A stretch of 64,000 nucleotides of DNA from Saccharofermentans sp. (lineage in GTDB: Bacteria; Bacillota; Clostridia; Saccharofermentanales; Saccharofermentanaceae), in contig JAILDX010000014.1 in assembly GCA_024688685.1 (NCBI GenBank), positions 27,116 through 91,115 on the forward strand, given 5' to 3'. Both the position numbers and the translations under genes were made by a program. Of the stretch, positions 1 through 8,837 are shown in pieces. The notes beneath the pieces are model-generated. The model saw only the letters and a list, made by a program, of their open reading frames with translations, did no database searches and was not told the DNA's origin. Every line of letters starts with the position of its first letter. Position 1 is the first letter of the stretch.

Positions 1-1
1 A

Positions 2-790
2 GCACTTATCGTAGGTGTTCTTATCGCTCTATGCTCATCGCTTCTGGGCGTTACGCTGGTGCTTAAGCGTTTCTCGTTCATTGGAGACGGATTGTCGCAT
101 GTTGCCTTTGGAGCAATGGCCGTTGCATCTGTCATGAACCTTACTCACAAGATGATACTCGTAATGCCGGTAACGATTCTCTGTGCCGTTGTCCTTCTCG
201 CTGCGGGAAACAGGAGGAAGCTCAGGGGAGATTCCGCTATCGCAATGATATCTGTGTCTGCGATGGCTCTTGGTTATCTCATAATGAACCTGTTCTCAAA
301 ATCCGCCAATCTCACGGGAGATGTGTGCAGCACACTGTTCGGTTCAGCGCAGTTCCTGACGCTTACTGATTCTGATGTCGTGATCTGCATAGCGGTCTCT
401 GTTATCGTAGTAATCCTGTTTATTGTTTTCTACAACAGGATCTTCGCGGTCACATTCGATGAAGCCTTCGCGAAAACATCCGGCACAAGGACCAGTCTGT
501 ACAACATACTGATAGCGGTCATAATCGCGACAGTAATAGTTCTCGCAATGAATCTCGTTGGCTCGCTGCTTATATCGGCGCTCGTCATATTTCCTGCGCT
601 CTCGGCAATGCGCCTGTTCAAGAGCTTCTTCAAGGTCACCGTATGTTCCGCCATCCTGTCAGTAACGATAACTCTTATCGGAATGCTTGTTTCGATTCTT
701 CTCGGAACCCCTGTAGGAGCTACGATAGTCGTCTCTGATCTTGTTGTTTACGGAGCATTCGCCATACTTGGGAAATGCGTATCTCATTGA
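2..790 (+). CDS. Metal ABC transporter permease, ABC-3 (ZnuB/MntB) family, 5'-truncated
   Basis: Membrane permease of a zinc/manganese-type ABC importer. The frame is open from base 2, so the true start lies before the window. The visible N-terminus (ALCSSLLGVTLVLKRFSFIGDGLSHVAFG, split by the window edge) is the hallmark of ABC-3 permeases, in which a short SxxGDGLSH stretch follows the first or second membrane helix. About seven further hydrophobic segments follow. The ATPase and substrate-binding genes would be expected upstream, outside the window. Which metal is carried cannot be read from the permease. The gene ends at a TGA 60 bases before the next gene, which has its own ribosome binding site. 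Confidence 0.85.
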   Translation, partial: ALIVGVLIALCSSLLGVTLVLKRFSFIGDGLSHVAFGAMAVASVMNLTHKMILVMPVTILCAVVLLAAGNRRKLRGDSAIAMISVSAMALGYLIMNLFSKSANLTGDVCSTLFGSAQFLTLTDSDVVICIAVSVIVVILFIVFYNRIFAVTFDEAFAKTSGTRTSLYNILIAVIIATVIVLAMNLVGSLLISALVIFPALSAMRLFKSFFKVTVCSAILSVTITLIGMLVSILLGTPVGATIVVSDLVVYGAFAILGKCVSH

Positions 791-850
791 TAGAGTGTGC
801 CAATTTTGATACAATTCGTCTAATATAAGTAATAAAAAGGATGATATAGC

Positions 851-1912
851 TTGAAAAGATACGAGTACATATCATTTGCCAAAACGGTAACCCTCTTCTT
901 TGTGGTCCTTTTCCACTGCATGATCGTTTATGTTCCCAATCCGATATATCTTGAGTGTGCAAACTACACGTCAAAGATCATGGCAGACATCTGCTGGACC
1001 ATTAACTATATGCTGGTGCCGACATTTGTTATCTGTTCGGGATTTCTCCTGGCCAATTCAATTAAGAAGCATAACAGGAGCATTCCGCAGGAGATCCGCA
1101 GAAGAGCCGAGAGACTGCTTATCCCGTATTATCTTTACGGTACTTTCTGGCTTGTCCCACTGGAGACGCACTTTAATATCAATATGATCGGAAGGGAAGA
1201 GGACTACAGTCTCTGGGAGAGTTTTCTCCGAATGCTTACAGGCCAGTTCTGTGATCACATGTGGTTTTTATGGATCCTGTTCTGGTCGTCACTATTCATA
1301 ATCATACTTAAGCCACTGTACACAAGAGGTCACTATGTCATCATGGGAATACTTTGTGCTGCGGCCGCCTATGCAATTCAGTTCTTTGCAGTGGATATTC
1401 CTTATTTCAAGATATCACAGGTCGGACCTTTTATACTGTGTATCTATGTGGGCTTTATGCTCTACAAGGCCGCAGATAAGCTTGATAAACTGTCCAATGC
1501 ACTTATTCTCTTCGTGATGCTCGGTTCTTTTGCCATCGTTATAGGATGTCACTTCTTTATTCAGGATTACTATGATTACTGGATCTGCATCGCTGACCTC
1601 GCAGGAGGTATCTTCGGTCTGTTTACAGGAATATTTGTCTGGAAGACCAAACCGGTCAGGTGGCTGGAGAAAACGAAAGTCTATATCTTTACGGAGAAAC
1701 ACAATTTCCAGATGTACCTGTTCGGAAATCCGTTCCCTTTTATCTATTTTATGTTATTACAGCCTCACATTGAGAAAATGATCCCTCTCATGGTAATTAC
1801 ATGTTTTCTCTTATCAATGATTTCCATATATAGTGTCGTAACTATTCAGGATGTGATAAAATCTCTGTACAGAAAGATGATAGGAGAGAAAAATGGCAAA
1901 GAAGCAGTCTAA
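851..1912 (+). CDS. Acyltransferase 3 family membrane protein (OafA/fucose O-acetylase-like)
   Basis: Predicted integral membrane O-acyltransferase that would acetylate a cell-surface glycan or lipid-linked sugar. The N-terminus (YEYISFAKTVTLFFVVLFHC) carries the conserved first helix with the family histidine (LFH), and about ten hydrophobic helices follow, including a WFLWILFW segment typical of the family. The start is a TTG at 851, 11 bases after AAAAAGGA; the nearer ATG at 841 runs into a stop at once. The 3' end overlaps the next gene by 20 bases. The substrate is unknown. A second acyltransferase-3 gene lies at 15434-16510 but is not an obvious close copy. Confidence 0.75.
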   Translation: MKRYEYISFAKTVTLFFVVLFHCMIVYVPNPIYLECANYTSKIMADICWTINYMLVPTFVICSGFLLANSIKKHNRSIPQEIRRRAERLLIPYYLYGTFWLVPLETHFNINMIGREEDYSLWESFLRMLTGQFCDHMWFLWILFWSSLFIIILKPLYTRGHYVIMGILCAAAAYAIQFFAVDIPYFKISQVGPFILCIYVGFMLYKAADKLDKLSNALILFVMLGSFAIVIGCHFFIQDYYDYWICIADLAGGIFGLFTGIFVWKTKPVRWLEKTKVYIFTEKHNFQMYLFGNPFPFIYFMLLQPHIEKMIPLMVITCFLLSMISIYSVVTIQDVIKSLYRKMIGEKNGKEAV

Positions 1913-3701
1913 TCAGGCTAAGTCACAGAAGATCATGGTCCAGTTACTGAGGCCTATGGTCCTGTTTATGATCGTACTGGTATTGTTCGATGCTATTTTT
2001 CTGTTTCTGTATAACTTAAGCCAGAGCATTAAGGAAAGGTATAAGAGCGCTTATCAGCTTGGACGTACTGCACAGGCCGAGATGGAGTCATATGAATGTC
2101 TCGGTTTTCTCATCGATTACTGGGAAAAGAATTACGATAAGATGGATCTCATCTACGACAGTGAGACGCTGGCTTTTAAGGAAGGCATCCTGTCCGATAA
2201 GAATACGGGTGTTGTTGATCTCCGAATGATATCTTCAGATGAAGTGAGACATCTCGATGCTGAGAGCCAGAAGCTGATCGCTGAGATCTGTTACGGTAAG
2301 CTCTGCAATGTTTTTGATAACCTGAAGCAGTCGTTTGATCCTACACCGTGGTTCCTTTACAGCTTCAAGATAAAGGATTCACATATGCTCTTCTTTGTTA
2401 CGGGTACTCTCGAGAATGAGAAGAGGGTAAGCGAAGGCGGAGAGGTTTTCGAGCTTGGAATGATGTATGACTATGCTCCAGGAGTATATCCTGTCCTTGA
2501 TGAGGTAAATGAGACAAAACAGCCGTCAGACCAGATGGAACTGTCGCTTACGAAGAATGCAGAGAGCCAGGTTGTTCACGCCTTTGTTCCCGTATATGCA
2601 GACGGTGAGATGGTATCGATAATCGGTATCACTTTGGACTGGAAGGATCTTATCTTTGAGGCTTTGCGTCCGTCTCTCATTATCGTTTATGCATCATCGA
2701 TGCTCTTTATCGTATTAGGCTTCTTCGTCTATTTCGGCCTTCGTAAATATGTCACGATCCCGGTCGGCAAAGAGGAAGAGATCATCAGCAGGTACGAAGA
2801 GAATAAGAATCATGAGGAAGCGGTCAAAGAACTCGCGACCATTCAGAGCGGGAACGAGATACAGTCACTCTCGGAAAGCTTCTCTTCGATGGTTTCCGAA
2901 CTTGGCAGATATATTGAAGAGGTCAAGTCCGTTACTTCGGAGAAGGAGAGGATCGAAGCCGAGCTCTCGATGGCATCATCCATTCAGGAGAGCCAGCTCC
3001 CCAGCACATTCCCGGCTTTCCCTAACCGTAAGGACATAGATTTGTATGCTTCGATGACCCCCGCTAAGGAAGTCGGCGGAGACTTCTATGATTTCTATAT
3101 GCTTGATGATGAGAATATCGCGCTTGTCATAGCCGATGTATCCGGAAAGGGTGTTCCCGCTGCTCTGTTCATGATGATATCCAGACTCCTTATCAAGAAC
3201 CATATGCTTAACGGTGAGAGCCCCAGGGAGACTTTGTTTAATGTAAACAATCAGCTTCTTGAGAATAACGATGCCGACCTGTTCGTTACTGTATGGCTTG
3301 CAAAGTTCAATCTTAAGACAGGCAAGGGCTTAGTATCCAACGCAGGTCACGAGAGTCCTACGATCAGGCGCGCAGGCGGTAAATATGAGATAATCGAGTA
3401 CCGCCATTCACCGCCGATCGCCACACTTCCCAATATGAAGTTTGAAGAGCATGAGTGCGAGATTCACTCCGGTGACAGCATATTCGTTTACACAGACGGT
3501 GTTGTTGAAGCGACCAATTCTGATAACAAGCTATTTGGGCCTGAGAGAATGCTTGAAGCACTCAATAAAGACCCGGATGCTGATCCCGAGAAGACTCTCA
3601 ATACCGTCATGGACGGCATCAGAGAGTTTGTCGGCGAAGCTGAACAGTTTGATGATATCACGATGCTCAGCGTTCATTTTCAGCAGTTAGGTGAATTCTG
3701 A
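1893..3701 (+). CDS. Membrane sensor PP2C/SpoIIE-type serine phosphatase (RsbU-like)
   Basis: Predicted signalling phosphatase that dephosphorylates a serine-phosphorylated partner, as RsbU/SpoIIE do with anti-anti-sigma factors. The order is: cytoplasmic tail, transmembrane helix about residues 17-40, an extracytoplasmic sensor region of about 215 residues, a second helix about 258-280, a HAMP-like linker and coiled coil (about 290-365), then the SpoIIE domain. Catalytic motifs are intact: EVGGDFYDFY, VIADVSGKGVPAA, NAGHESP and DDITML carry the metal-binding aspartates. Start ATG 1893 follows AGGAGAG. A TGTGATAAAAT extended -10 lies 30 bases upstream, inside the preceding gene, so it may have its own promoter. 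No anti-sigma or STAS gene is adjacent. Confidence 0.88.
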   Translation: MAKKQSNQAKSQKIMVQLLRPMVLFMIVLVLFDAIFLFLYNLSQSIKERYKSAYQLGRTAQAEMESYECLGFLIDYWEKNYDKMDLIYDSETLAFKEGILSDKNTGVVDLRMISSDEVRHLDAESQKLIAEICYGKLCNVFDNLKQSFDPTPWFLYSFKIKDSHMLFFVTGTLENEKRVSEGGEVFELGMMYDYAPGVYPVLDEVNETKQPSDQMELSLTKNAESQVVHAFVPVYADGEMVSIIGITLDWKDLIFEALRPSLIIVYASSMLFIVLGFFVYFGLRKYVTIPVGKEEEIISRYEENKNHEEAVKELATIQSGNEIQSLSESFSSMVSELGRYIEEVKSVTSEKERIEAELSMASSIQESQLPSTFPAFPNRKDIDLYASMTPAKEVGGDFYDFYMLDDENIALVIADVSGKGVPAALFMMISRLLIKNHMLNGESPRETLFNVNNQLLENNDADLFVTVWLAKFNLKTGKGLVSNAGHESPTIRRAGGKYEIIEYRHSPPIATLPNMKFEEHECEIHSGDSIFVYTDGVVEATNSDNKLFGPERMLEALNKDPDADPEKTLNTVMDGIREFVGEAEQFDDITMLSVHFQQLGEF

Positions 3702-3746
3702 TTTTTGAGTCGCAATAAAAATATATTGCAAAACGATAAAAAACTA

Positions 3747-3775
3747 TTGCAAAACAGAAAAACACGTTGTATTAT
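3747..3775 (+). promoter_or_regulatory. SigA-type promoter overlapped by direct repeats (likely operator)
   Basis: TTGCAA (3747-3752), 17-base spacer, TATTAT (3770-3775). The -35 is part of TATTGCAAAAC at 3745-3755, which repeats exactly at 3724-3734, 21 bases (two helical turns) earlier; GCAATA at 3712-3717 is the inverted half. This looks like the operator of the Xre regulator encoded at 4286-4489. Confidence 0.65.
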
Positions 3776-3805
3776 ATGGTCATCATCCAGGGAGGTGACC
3801 CTATA

Positions 3806-4267
3806 ATGAGCACAGAAAGATCGTCAGGCAATATAATACGCTACACTAAGATAGCAACTATAATTGCACTTGTCCTTGTAGTGACAGGTGATGTCTTCGG
3901 ATACATAATCACGGAATATATTTCGAGAGTCTGGGCAGAAAGGTCGGATACGTTTGCGATCGTTACCCTGTCTGTTGTTTATTATCTCGGGACGGTTGGC
4001 GCAATCGTCGTTTTTATTAATCTCTACAGGCTCCTCAATAATATGAGCAAAGATATAGTTTTCGATGTCAGGAATACAAAACTGATGACGATAATCGGAA
4101 TTACATGCATCTTCATGGGAATAGACTGCGTGGCAGGAACGGTAGCATGGTTTGGAACGATATACATGGCCGTTGTCTGCTTCTTCATGATGCTGGTCGT
4201 TTTCTGTGTAAAGGCGGTATTTGAGAAGGCGATCGAGATGAAGGAAGAACTCGAACTTACCATATGA
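3806..4267 (+). CDS. DUF2975 family membrane protein
   Basis: A 153-residue protein with four hydrophobic helices, of the DUF2975 family, whose members are commonly encoded immediately before a small Xre/Cro-type regulator, as here. Function unknown; a role in sensing for, or membrane effect of, the paired regulator is inference only. The start ATG at 3806 was chosen over an upstream TTG because a near-perfect GGAGGTGA lies at 3791-3798. It is the first gene of an operon continuing with the Xre regulator (gap 18 bases), a DUF4153 protein, a small membrane-anchored protein and a lipoprotein. Confidence 0.75.
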   Translation: MSTERSSGNIIRYTKIATIIALVLVVTGDVFGYIITEYISRVWAERSDTFAIVTLSVVYYLGTVGAIVVFINLYRLLNNMSKDIVFDVRNTKLMTIIGITCIFMGIDCVAGTVAWFGTIYMAVVCFFMMLVVFCVKAVFEKAIEMKEELELTI

Positions 4268-4285
4268 TGAAAGGAGGATATCAGA

Positions 4286-4489
4286 ATGATAGTTATCAAT
4301 CTTGATGTAATGATGGCGAAGCGCAAGATGTCCTCCGGAGAGCTGGCACAGCGCATTGGAATAACACAGGCAAACTTATCCATACTTAAGAATCAGAAGG
4401 CAAAGGCGGTAAGGCTCGAGACGCTTGATGCGATATGCAGGAACCTCGACTGCCAGCCCGGAGATATACTGGAATACAGAGAGGAATAA
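4286..4489 (+). CDS. Small Xre/Cro-type helix-turn-helix regulator
   Basis: A 67-residue protein that is almost entirely one Cro/CI-type DNA-binding domain (MAKRKMSSGELAQRIGI through LEYREE), of the YozG type. The recognition helix lies around TQANLSILKNQ. No effector domain. Ribosome binding site AAAGGAGGA ends 7 bases before the ATG. It most likely represses its own operon by binding the TATTGCAAAAC repeats at 3724-3755; this is inference from position. The DUF2975-Xre pairing is a recurrent arrangement in Firmicutes. Confidence 0.85.
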   Translation: MIVINLDVMMAKRKMSSGELAQRIGITQANLSILKNQKAKAVRLETLDAICRNLDCQPGDILEYREE

Positions 4490-4497
4490 AGGATAAC

Positions 4498-5835
4498 ATG
4501 GAAATCAGAAAACCCCTTATGGGCGCCGGAATACTTCTGGCGTATCCTATAGCATACGCTTATCTCAAGTACTTCTTCCTGGATTTCTCGGATGAGAATG
4601 TAGTGCTCAAGAAGACATTGTTTGTTCTGGCCTTCATCATCCTGAACGAACTGATCATTCGCGGAAGAGGGAAGACTCCTGCAAAGGCGACATACTTCTG
4701 GTACGGAATCATGGGCATCGTCGCCATGACATACACAACAGGTCTGTCGGAGTTCGTATCGTTTACCGGTCTTCACCTGTGCGCATTCTATGTCGCTGCA
4801 GTAAGCAACGGGATACTCGCTGAGGGTAAGACGGGAAGCTACATAGCGGAGGATATCTTCGGCAGCACGGTCATAAAGGCTTTCTCAGGATTCGTAAATA
4901 TATTTGTTGATATCGGGAAGGTCTTCACACATAAGAAGCCTGTAAGCAACGTTCAGGAAACAATCCCCGCAGCTCCCGCAGCACCTGTTAAGAAGGGCTC
5001 CGCTGCCGGCGTCGTCGGAGGGATCATCATACTTATTGTTCTGTTCCCGGTCTTCCTGATAGTGCTTGGACTGCTGTGCGAGATCAACCCGATGTTCAAT
5101 GCCGCTCTTTCAAAGCTGTTCGATTCACTTTTCGACCTGATCAGATTTGATTTCAACCCGCGCTGGCTCATAAACAATATCGGCTATATTATCTTTGCTA
5201 TTCCGACATCACTCTATCTGTACGGAATGCTGTCGCAGAGCGCCGAAAGCAACGGCGAGATGGAGAAGAAGACTTACAAGACAATCGCAGAGTTCAGGAC
5301 GATCTGCCGCAAGGTATCACCGATCGCTTCCTGCATCGCGACCGGAATGTTTGTTGTCCTGTATCTGATATTCTTCATCTTCGAAGCGAAATACATGTTC
5401 AGCGCTTTCTCAGGATACCTCCCCGAGCAGTTTACGGCAGCAGAATATGCAAGAAGAGGTTTCTTCGAACTGACGGGCGTCATGTTCATCAATATGCTGA
5501 TATACGTTCTTATAACCTATTTTGAGAACAGAGAGCTTAAGGGACGCAAGGCATCAGTCGCCCTGATGGTCGCACTTATGAGTGAGAGTGTCGTTTTCGC
5601 AGCAGTCTCCTTCTCGAAACTGGCCCTCTACTACTCCAGGTTCGGCTACACGCCGAAGAGACTTCTTGCCATCTGGGGAACACTGATATTTGCTGCAGGT
5701 GCTATAATGGTTATGGTATCAGTTTTGAAGCGCAAAGACATGGCAAGGGGATGGATATTCTTCACGACTGTCAGTTTTGCTCTGATGAGCATATTGTCCA
5801 CTGTTTTGTATTTCGCTGTCGGAGGTGTTGAATGA
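4498..5835 (+). CDS. DUF4153 family polytopic membrane protein
   Basis: A 445-residue integral membrane protein with roughly ten to twelve hydrophobic helices and a polar, Ala/Pro-rich stretch around residues 140-165. The C-terminal half carries the YARRGFFEL and SRFGYTPKRL segments seen in DUF4153/DUF4173 proteins. Molecular function is not known. Start ATG 4498 is just after the Xre stop (4487-4489), with AAAGGA 4 bases ahead; an in-frame extension to 4435 would overlap the Xre gene and is less likely. The 3' end overlaps the next gene by ATGA, so the two are probably translationally coupled. Confidence 0.7.
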   Translation: MEIRKPLMGAGILLAYPIAYAYLKYFFLDFSDENVVLKKTLFVLAFIILNELIIRGRGKTPAKATYFWYGIMGIVAMTYTTGLSEFVSFTGLHLCAFYVAAVSNGILAEGKTGSYIAEDIFGSTVIKAFSGFVNIFVDIGKVFTHKKPVSNVQETIPAAPAAPVKKGSAAGVVGGIIILIVLFPVFLIVLGLLCEINPMFNAALSKLFDSLFDLIRFDFNPRWLINNIGYIIFAIPTSLYLYGMLSQSAESNGEMEKKTYKTIAEFRTICRKVSPIASCIATGMFVVLYLIFFIFEAKYMFSAFSGYLPEQFTAAEYARRGFFELTGVMFINMLIYVLITYFENRELKGRKASVALMVALMSESVVFAAVSFSKLALYYSRFGYTPKRLLAIWGTLIFAAGAIMVMVSVLKRKDMARGWIFFTTVSFALMSILSTVLYFAVGGVE

Positions 5836-6215
5836 AGAACGGGATCAAGTTTGTAGGCATCACTATCCTTATCGTTGCCTTGGTGCTTGGAGCCGGTGTT
5901 GCGATCCTTATACATGGGGTCACTACATATACTAAGAAATGTGCACATATCATGCCCAAAGAAGCTATAACAGTTGAGGTGGGCGATACCATCAGCATCG
6001 AGGATCTTGCCGTTTTCTCGAATTATGATAATCGCAAGATTATCGGAATAAGCGGTGCTGAAGGTGTCATTTCAGACGATGCCCAGTCGATCAGGATAAC
6101 GGCAGGTTCAGGACCGGCTATGATCAGTGTCTTTGCGACGAACAAGAATGCTCCTGAGCATTCGGATGCACAGGTAAAGATCCTGATCCATACCAATAAA
6201 GAGTTCATCAAGTAA
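5832..6215 (+). CDS. Small membrane-anchored protein of unknown function
   Basis: A 127-residue protein: one N-terminal transmembrane segment (about residues 5-30), then an exported domain of about 95 residues rich in beta-strand-forming residues (VEVGDTISIEDLAVFSN, IRITAGSGPAMISVFA), suggesting a small Ig-like or bacterial beta-sandwich fold. I recognise no family. Its start overlaps the DUF4153 stop by four bases (ATGA) and the lipoprotein gene follows 12 bases later, so it belongs to the Xre-controlled operon. Confidence 0.6.
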   Translation: MKNGIKFVGITILIVALVLGAGVAILIHGVTTYTKKCAHIMPKEAITVEVGDTISIEDLAVFSNYDNRKIIGISGAEGVISDDAQSIRITAGSGPAMISVFATNKNAPEHSDAQVKILIHTNKEFIK

Positions 6216-6227
6216 CAGGAGTTCATT

Positions 6228-7025
6228 ATGAAATGTAAAAGAATGATTGCGTCAGCCATGACGTTAGTATTGTTATTGTCCGGATGCAGCAGTAAATATA
6301 ACAGCGGAAACTGGGCACTTCCGGCAGGCGCAGGCCGGATAGAGATGGAAGACTATGAAGACATCGGAATGATGGGAATCGAATATAACGGAAGAATATA
6401 CCATCCTTACGGAACTGCTGCAGAGTCTGTTAGCGGCGATTCGATAAGAGAGTGCGTCGGCTATCTGGATGATAACGGAAACGACCGTCTCTATCTTCTG
6501 TCTGAGGATCCTAAGGAGAACTATCTGATGGAGTACTATACGGCAGGCATCATGGACCAGCCGGTATTCTGGAGAGCCATGGATACATATGGAAAGGATG
6601 TTTTCACACCATCCTTTATTGAGTCGCTCGGATATGAGGAATGGACGAGTTCCGGATCACACAGCGAGGTAAGGTCTTTTGATATCGGTCTTATATGTGA
6701 TGCGGATAATATATATGAAGTAGCATACCAGGTAATCGTTAACGGTGAATCCATAGGGATCGGAGGGTGCCACAATGCAGACGGCTCGACTATTGAGAAG
6801 GGTGAGCTGATTAACCTGAGTATAGAAGAGTTCATTTTTGAAGACAAAGTCGATACAGGAAAACCTTTCGATGTGACGATAGAGTTTACGGTCACTGATC
6901 CGGATGGCAAAGAGCATAAAGTGGAAGGAGTATTTGAAGGTGAGATAATGCTCGGAACATGTATTAATAATATGAGAATAGAAAGTAATAAAGAGGACGG
7001 TTTAAGGCTTGTTACAGACAGGTAG
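6228..7025 (+). CDS. Predicted lipoprotein, unknown function
   Basis: A 265-residue protein with a short signal peptide and lipobox (LLLSGC, Cys about residue 22), so it should be lipid-anchored on the outer face of the membrane. The mature part is acidic and beta-rich (EMEDYEDIGMMGIEYNGRIY, TIEFTVTDPDGKEH) with no motif I recognise. It is the last gene of the DUF2975-Xre-DUF4153 operon and is followed by a clear terminator (7026-7052). Ribosome binding site ACAGGAG. Confidence 0.65.
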   Translation: MKCKRMIASAMTLVLLLSGCSSKYNSGNWALPAGAGRIEMEDYEDIGMMGIEYNGRIYHPYGTAAESVSGDSIRECVGYLDDNGNDRLYLLSEDPKENYLMEYYTAGIMDQPVFWRAMDTYGKDVFTPSFIESLGYEEWTSSGSHSEVRSFDIGLICDADNIYEVAYQVIVNGESIGIGGCHNADGSTIEKGELINLSIEEFIFEDKVDTGKPFDVTIEFTVTDPDGKEHKVEGVFEGEIMLGTCINNMRIESNKEDGLRLVTDR

Positions 7026-7052
7026 AATCGTATCGGATCAGGTACGATTTTT
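7026..7052 (+). terminator. Rho-independent terminator after the lipoprotein gene
   Basis: Seven-base stem AATCGTA (7026-7032) / TACGATT (7043-7049) with a ten-base loop and a run of five T at 7048-7052. Confidence 0.7.
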
Positions 7053-7053
7053 C

Positions 7054-7081
7054 TTGAAAACCTCCCCCGATATGGTAATAT
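7054..7081 (+). promoter_or_regulatory. Promoter of the flotillin gene
   Basis: TTGAAA (7054-7059), 16-base spacer, TAATAT (7076-7081) preceded by TGG (extended -10). It sits between the terminator and the flotillin gene. Confidence 0.55.
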
Positions 7082-7145
7082 ATTTCCAGAAGGATCCTCG
7101 GCAATGGTCGGGGATTATTTTAAGGAAAAAAAGGGGGAAAATAAG

Positions 7146-8693
7146 ATGGATAAGTACATGATCATTGGAATTGCTGCAGTAGTGATCTTTCTGCTGATAA
7201 TCATCTTTACCAGCTACGTAAAGGCACCGCCGAACAAGGCATACATTATCACAGGTCTCAAGAAGAAGCCAAAGATCCTCATCGGTAAAGCAGGACTGAA
7301 GCTTCCCTTCCTTGAGAGGAAAGATGAGCTCCTTATCGAGCAGCTCTCGATCGATATCAAGACAGGAGATTTTGTTCCGACGGCAGACTTCATTGGTGTA
7401 AATATCGATGCTGTTGCAAAGGTCCAGATCAGGACAGATGAGGATGGCATCAAGCTCGCGATGAAGAACTTCCTCAATATGAACAGCACACAGATCAACG
7501 CACAGCTCGTTGATTCTCTGCAGGGTAACATGCGTGAGATCATCGGTACGATCACACTGAAGGAACTCTGCAATGACCGTAAGTCATTCGGTGATCAGGT
7601 TCAGGAGAAGGCGCAGGTCGATATGAACAATCTGGGTATCCAGATCATCTCCTGCAATATCCAGCACGTTGAGGATAAGAACGATCTCATCACTGCTCTG
7701 GGTCAGGACAATATGGCTACGATCCAGAAGACAGCTTCCATCGCAAAAGCAAATGCAGAGCGTGACGTTGCTATCGCACAGGCAGAGGCAGCAAAGGAAG
7801 CAAACGATGCAAAGGTTGCTGCTGATACAGAGATCGCTATTAAGCAGAACGATCTTGCTATCAAGAAGTCAGAGCTTCAGGTAGTACAGGATTCAAAGAA
7901 GGCTGAGGCTGACGCTGCATACCGTATCCAGGAGCAGGCACAGAGAAAGTCGATCGAAGTCGCTAATACTGAAGCAGACATCGCTAAGCAGGAGAAAGAG
8001 ATCGAGCTGAAGATGAAGGAAGCTCAGGTAAGAGAGCAGGCTCTTGATGCAGAGATCAAGAAGGCTGCAGATGCTGAGCGTTATCGTCAGCAGCAGATGG
8101 CTGATGTAGCTCTCTACAAGAGACAGAAGGAAGCTGAGGCACGCAAGTATGAGCTGGCACAGCAGGCAGAGGCTAAGAAGATCCAGGCTGAAGCTGATAT
8201 GATCGCTATGCAGAGAGAAGCTGAAGGTATCAGGGCAAAGGGTGAAGCTGAAGCTGATGCAATCCGTGCAAGGGCAGAGGCTGAGGCTATCGGTATCGAC
8301 AAGAAAGCTGAAGCTATGCAGAAGTATGGCGAGGCAGCTATCATCGAGATGCTCTGCAAGATGTATCCGCTTGTCGCAGAGGCTATCGCAAAGCCGCTTG
8401 CAAACATCGATTCCATTACGATGTATGGTGAGGGTAATACAGCTAAGATGACAGAGGACATCACAAAGTCCTTCAAGCAGACAATCGACGGCATCGGTGA
8501 CAGCCTTGGAATTAACCTTGCAGCAGTCATCGGATCTTTCGCAGGAACGAAGCTTGCAGGCAATACAAACTTCGGTCTCGGACAGGTTCAGCCGAACACA
8601 GCTCCCGCCGCAGATACGGCAGGTGAGAAGATGAGTGAGGCACCGATCAAGATCGTTCCTTCAGAGCCTTCCAAGTCAGACGACGAGGAATGA
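7146..8693 (+). CDS. Flotillin-like SPFH domain protein
   Basis: Scaffold protein of membrane microdomains. One N-terminal membrane helix (about residues 5-25), an SPFH/band 7 domain (about 30-200), then a very long Ala/Glu/Lys-rich coiled coil (about 200-410, repeats such as AEADAIRARAEAEA) and a C-terminal oligomerisation region ending in an acidic tail. Length 515 matches the flotillin family (YuaG/FloT). The ATG at 7146 was preferred over 7104 because AAAGGGGGA lies 9 bases before it and the protein then begins directly with the membrane anchor. The usual NfeD-like partner is not adjacent; the gene is a single unit between a promoter and a terminator. Confidence 0.9.
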   Translation: MDKYMIIGIAAVVIFLLIIIFTSYVKAPPNKAYIITGLKKKPKILIGKAGLKLPFLERKDELLIEQLSIDIKTGDFVPTADFIGVNIDAVAKVQIRTDEDGIKLAMKNFLNMNSTQINAQLVDSLQGNMREIIGTITLKELCNDRKSFGDQVQEKAQVDMNNLGIQIISCNIQHVEDKNDLITALGQDNMATIQKTASIAKANAERDVAIAQAEAAKEANDAKVAADTEIAIKQNDLAIKKSELQVVQDSKKAEADAAYRIQEQAQRKSIEVANTEADIAKQEKEIELKMKEAQVREQALDAEIKKAADAERYRQQQMADVALYKRQKEAEARKYELAQQAEAKKIQAEADMIAMQREAEGIRAKGEAEADAIRARAEAEAIGIDKKAEAMQKYGEAAIIEMLCKMYPLVAEAIAKPLANIDSITMYGEGNTAKMTEDITKSFKQTIDGIGDSLGINLAAVIGSFAGTKLAGNTNFGLGQVQPNTAPAADTAGEKMSEAPIKIVPSEPSKSDDEE

Positions 8694-8728
8694 TCGGGGG
8701 ATAATCAAGTAAATATGTGACTATTTCG

Positions 8729-8760
8729 CCGTCCCGGACACATGTCCGGGGCGGTTTTTT
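8729..8760 (+). terminator. Strong rho-independent terminator after flotillin
   Basis: Twelve-base stem CCGTCCCGGACA (8729-8740) with TGTCCGGGGCGG (8743-8754), one G-T pair, followed by six T (8755-8760). The innermost pairs open to give a usable loop. Confidence 0.85.
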
Positions 8761-8837
8761 ATGTGCTTTGTCAAGTGTTGCGGGTGTGTGTGGGAGTTTA
8801 TAATCCTTTTTGGGATTTCAAATAAAGGAGAATTGTT

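Noticed and set aside
7700..8400. Tandem DNA repeats in the flotillin gene
   Set aside because: The similarity is at protein level (Ala/Glu coiled coil); the DNA units are not exact repeats.
8114..8563. Ala/Ser-rich open frame antisense to the flotillin coiled coil
   Set aside because: It is a mirror of the repetitive Ala/Glu codons and resembles no protein.
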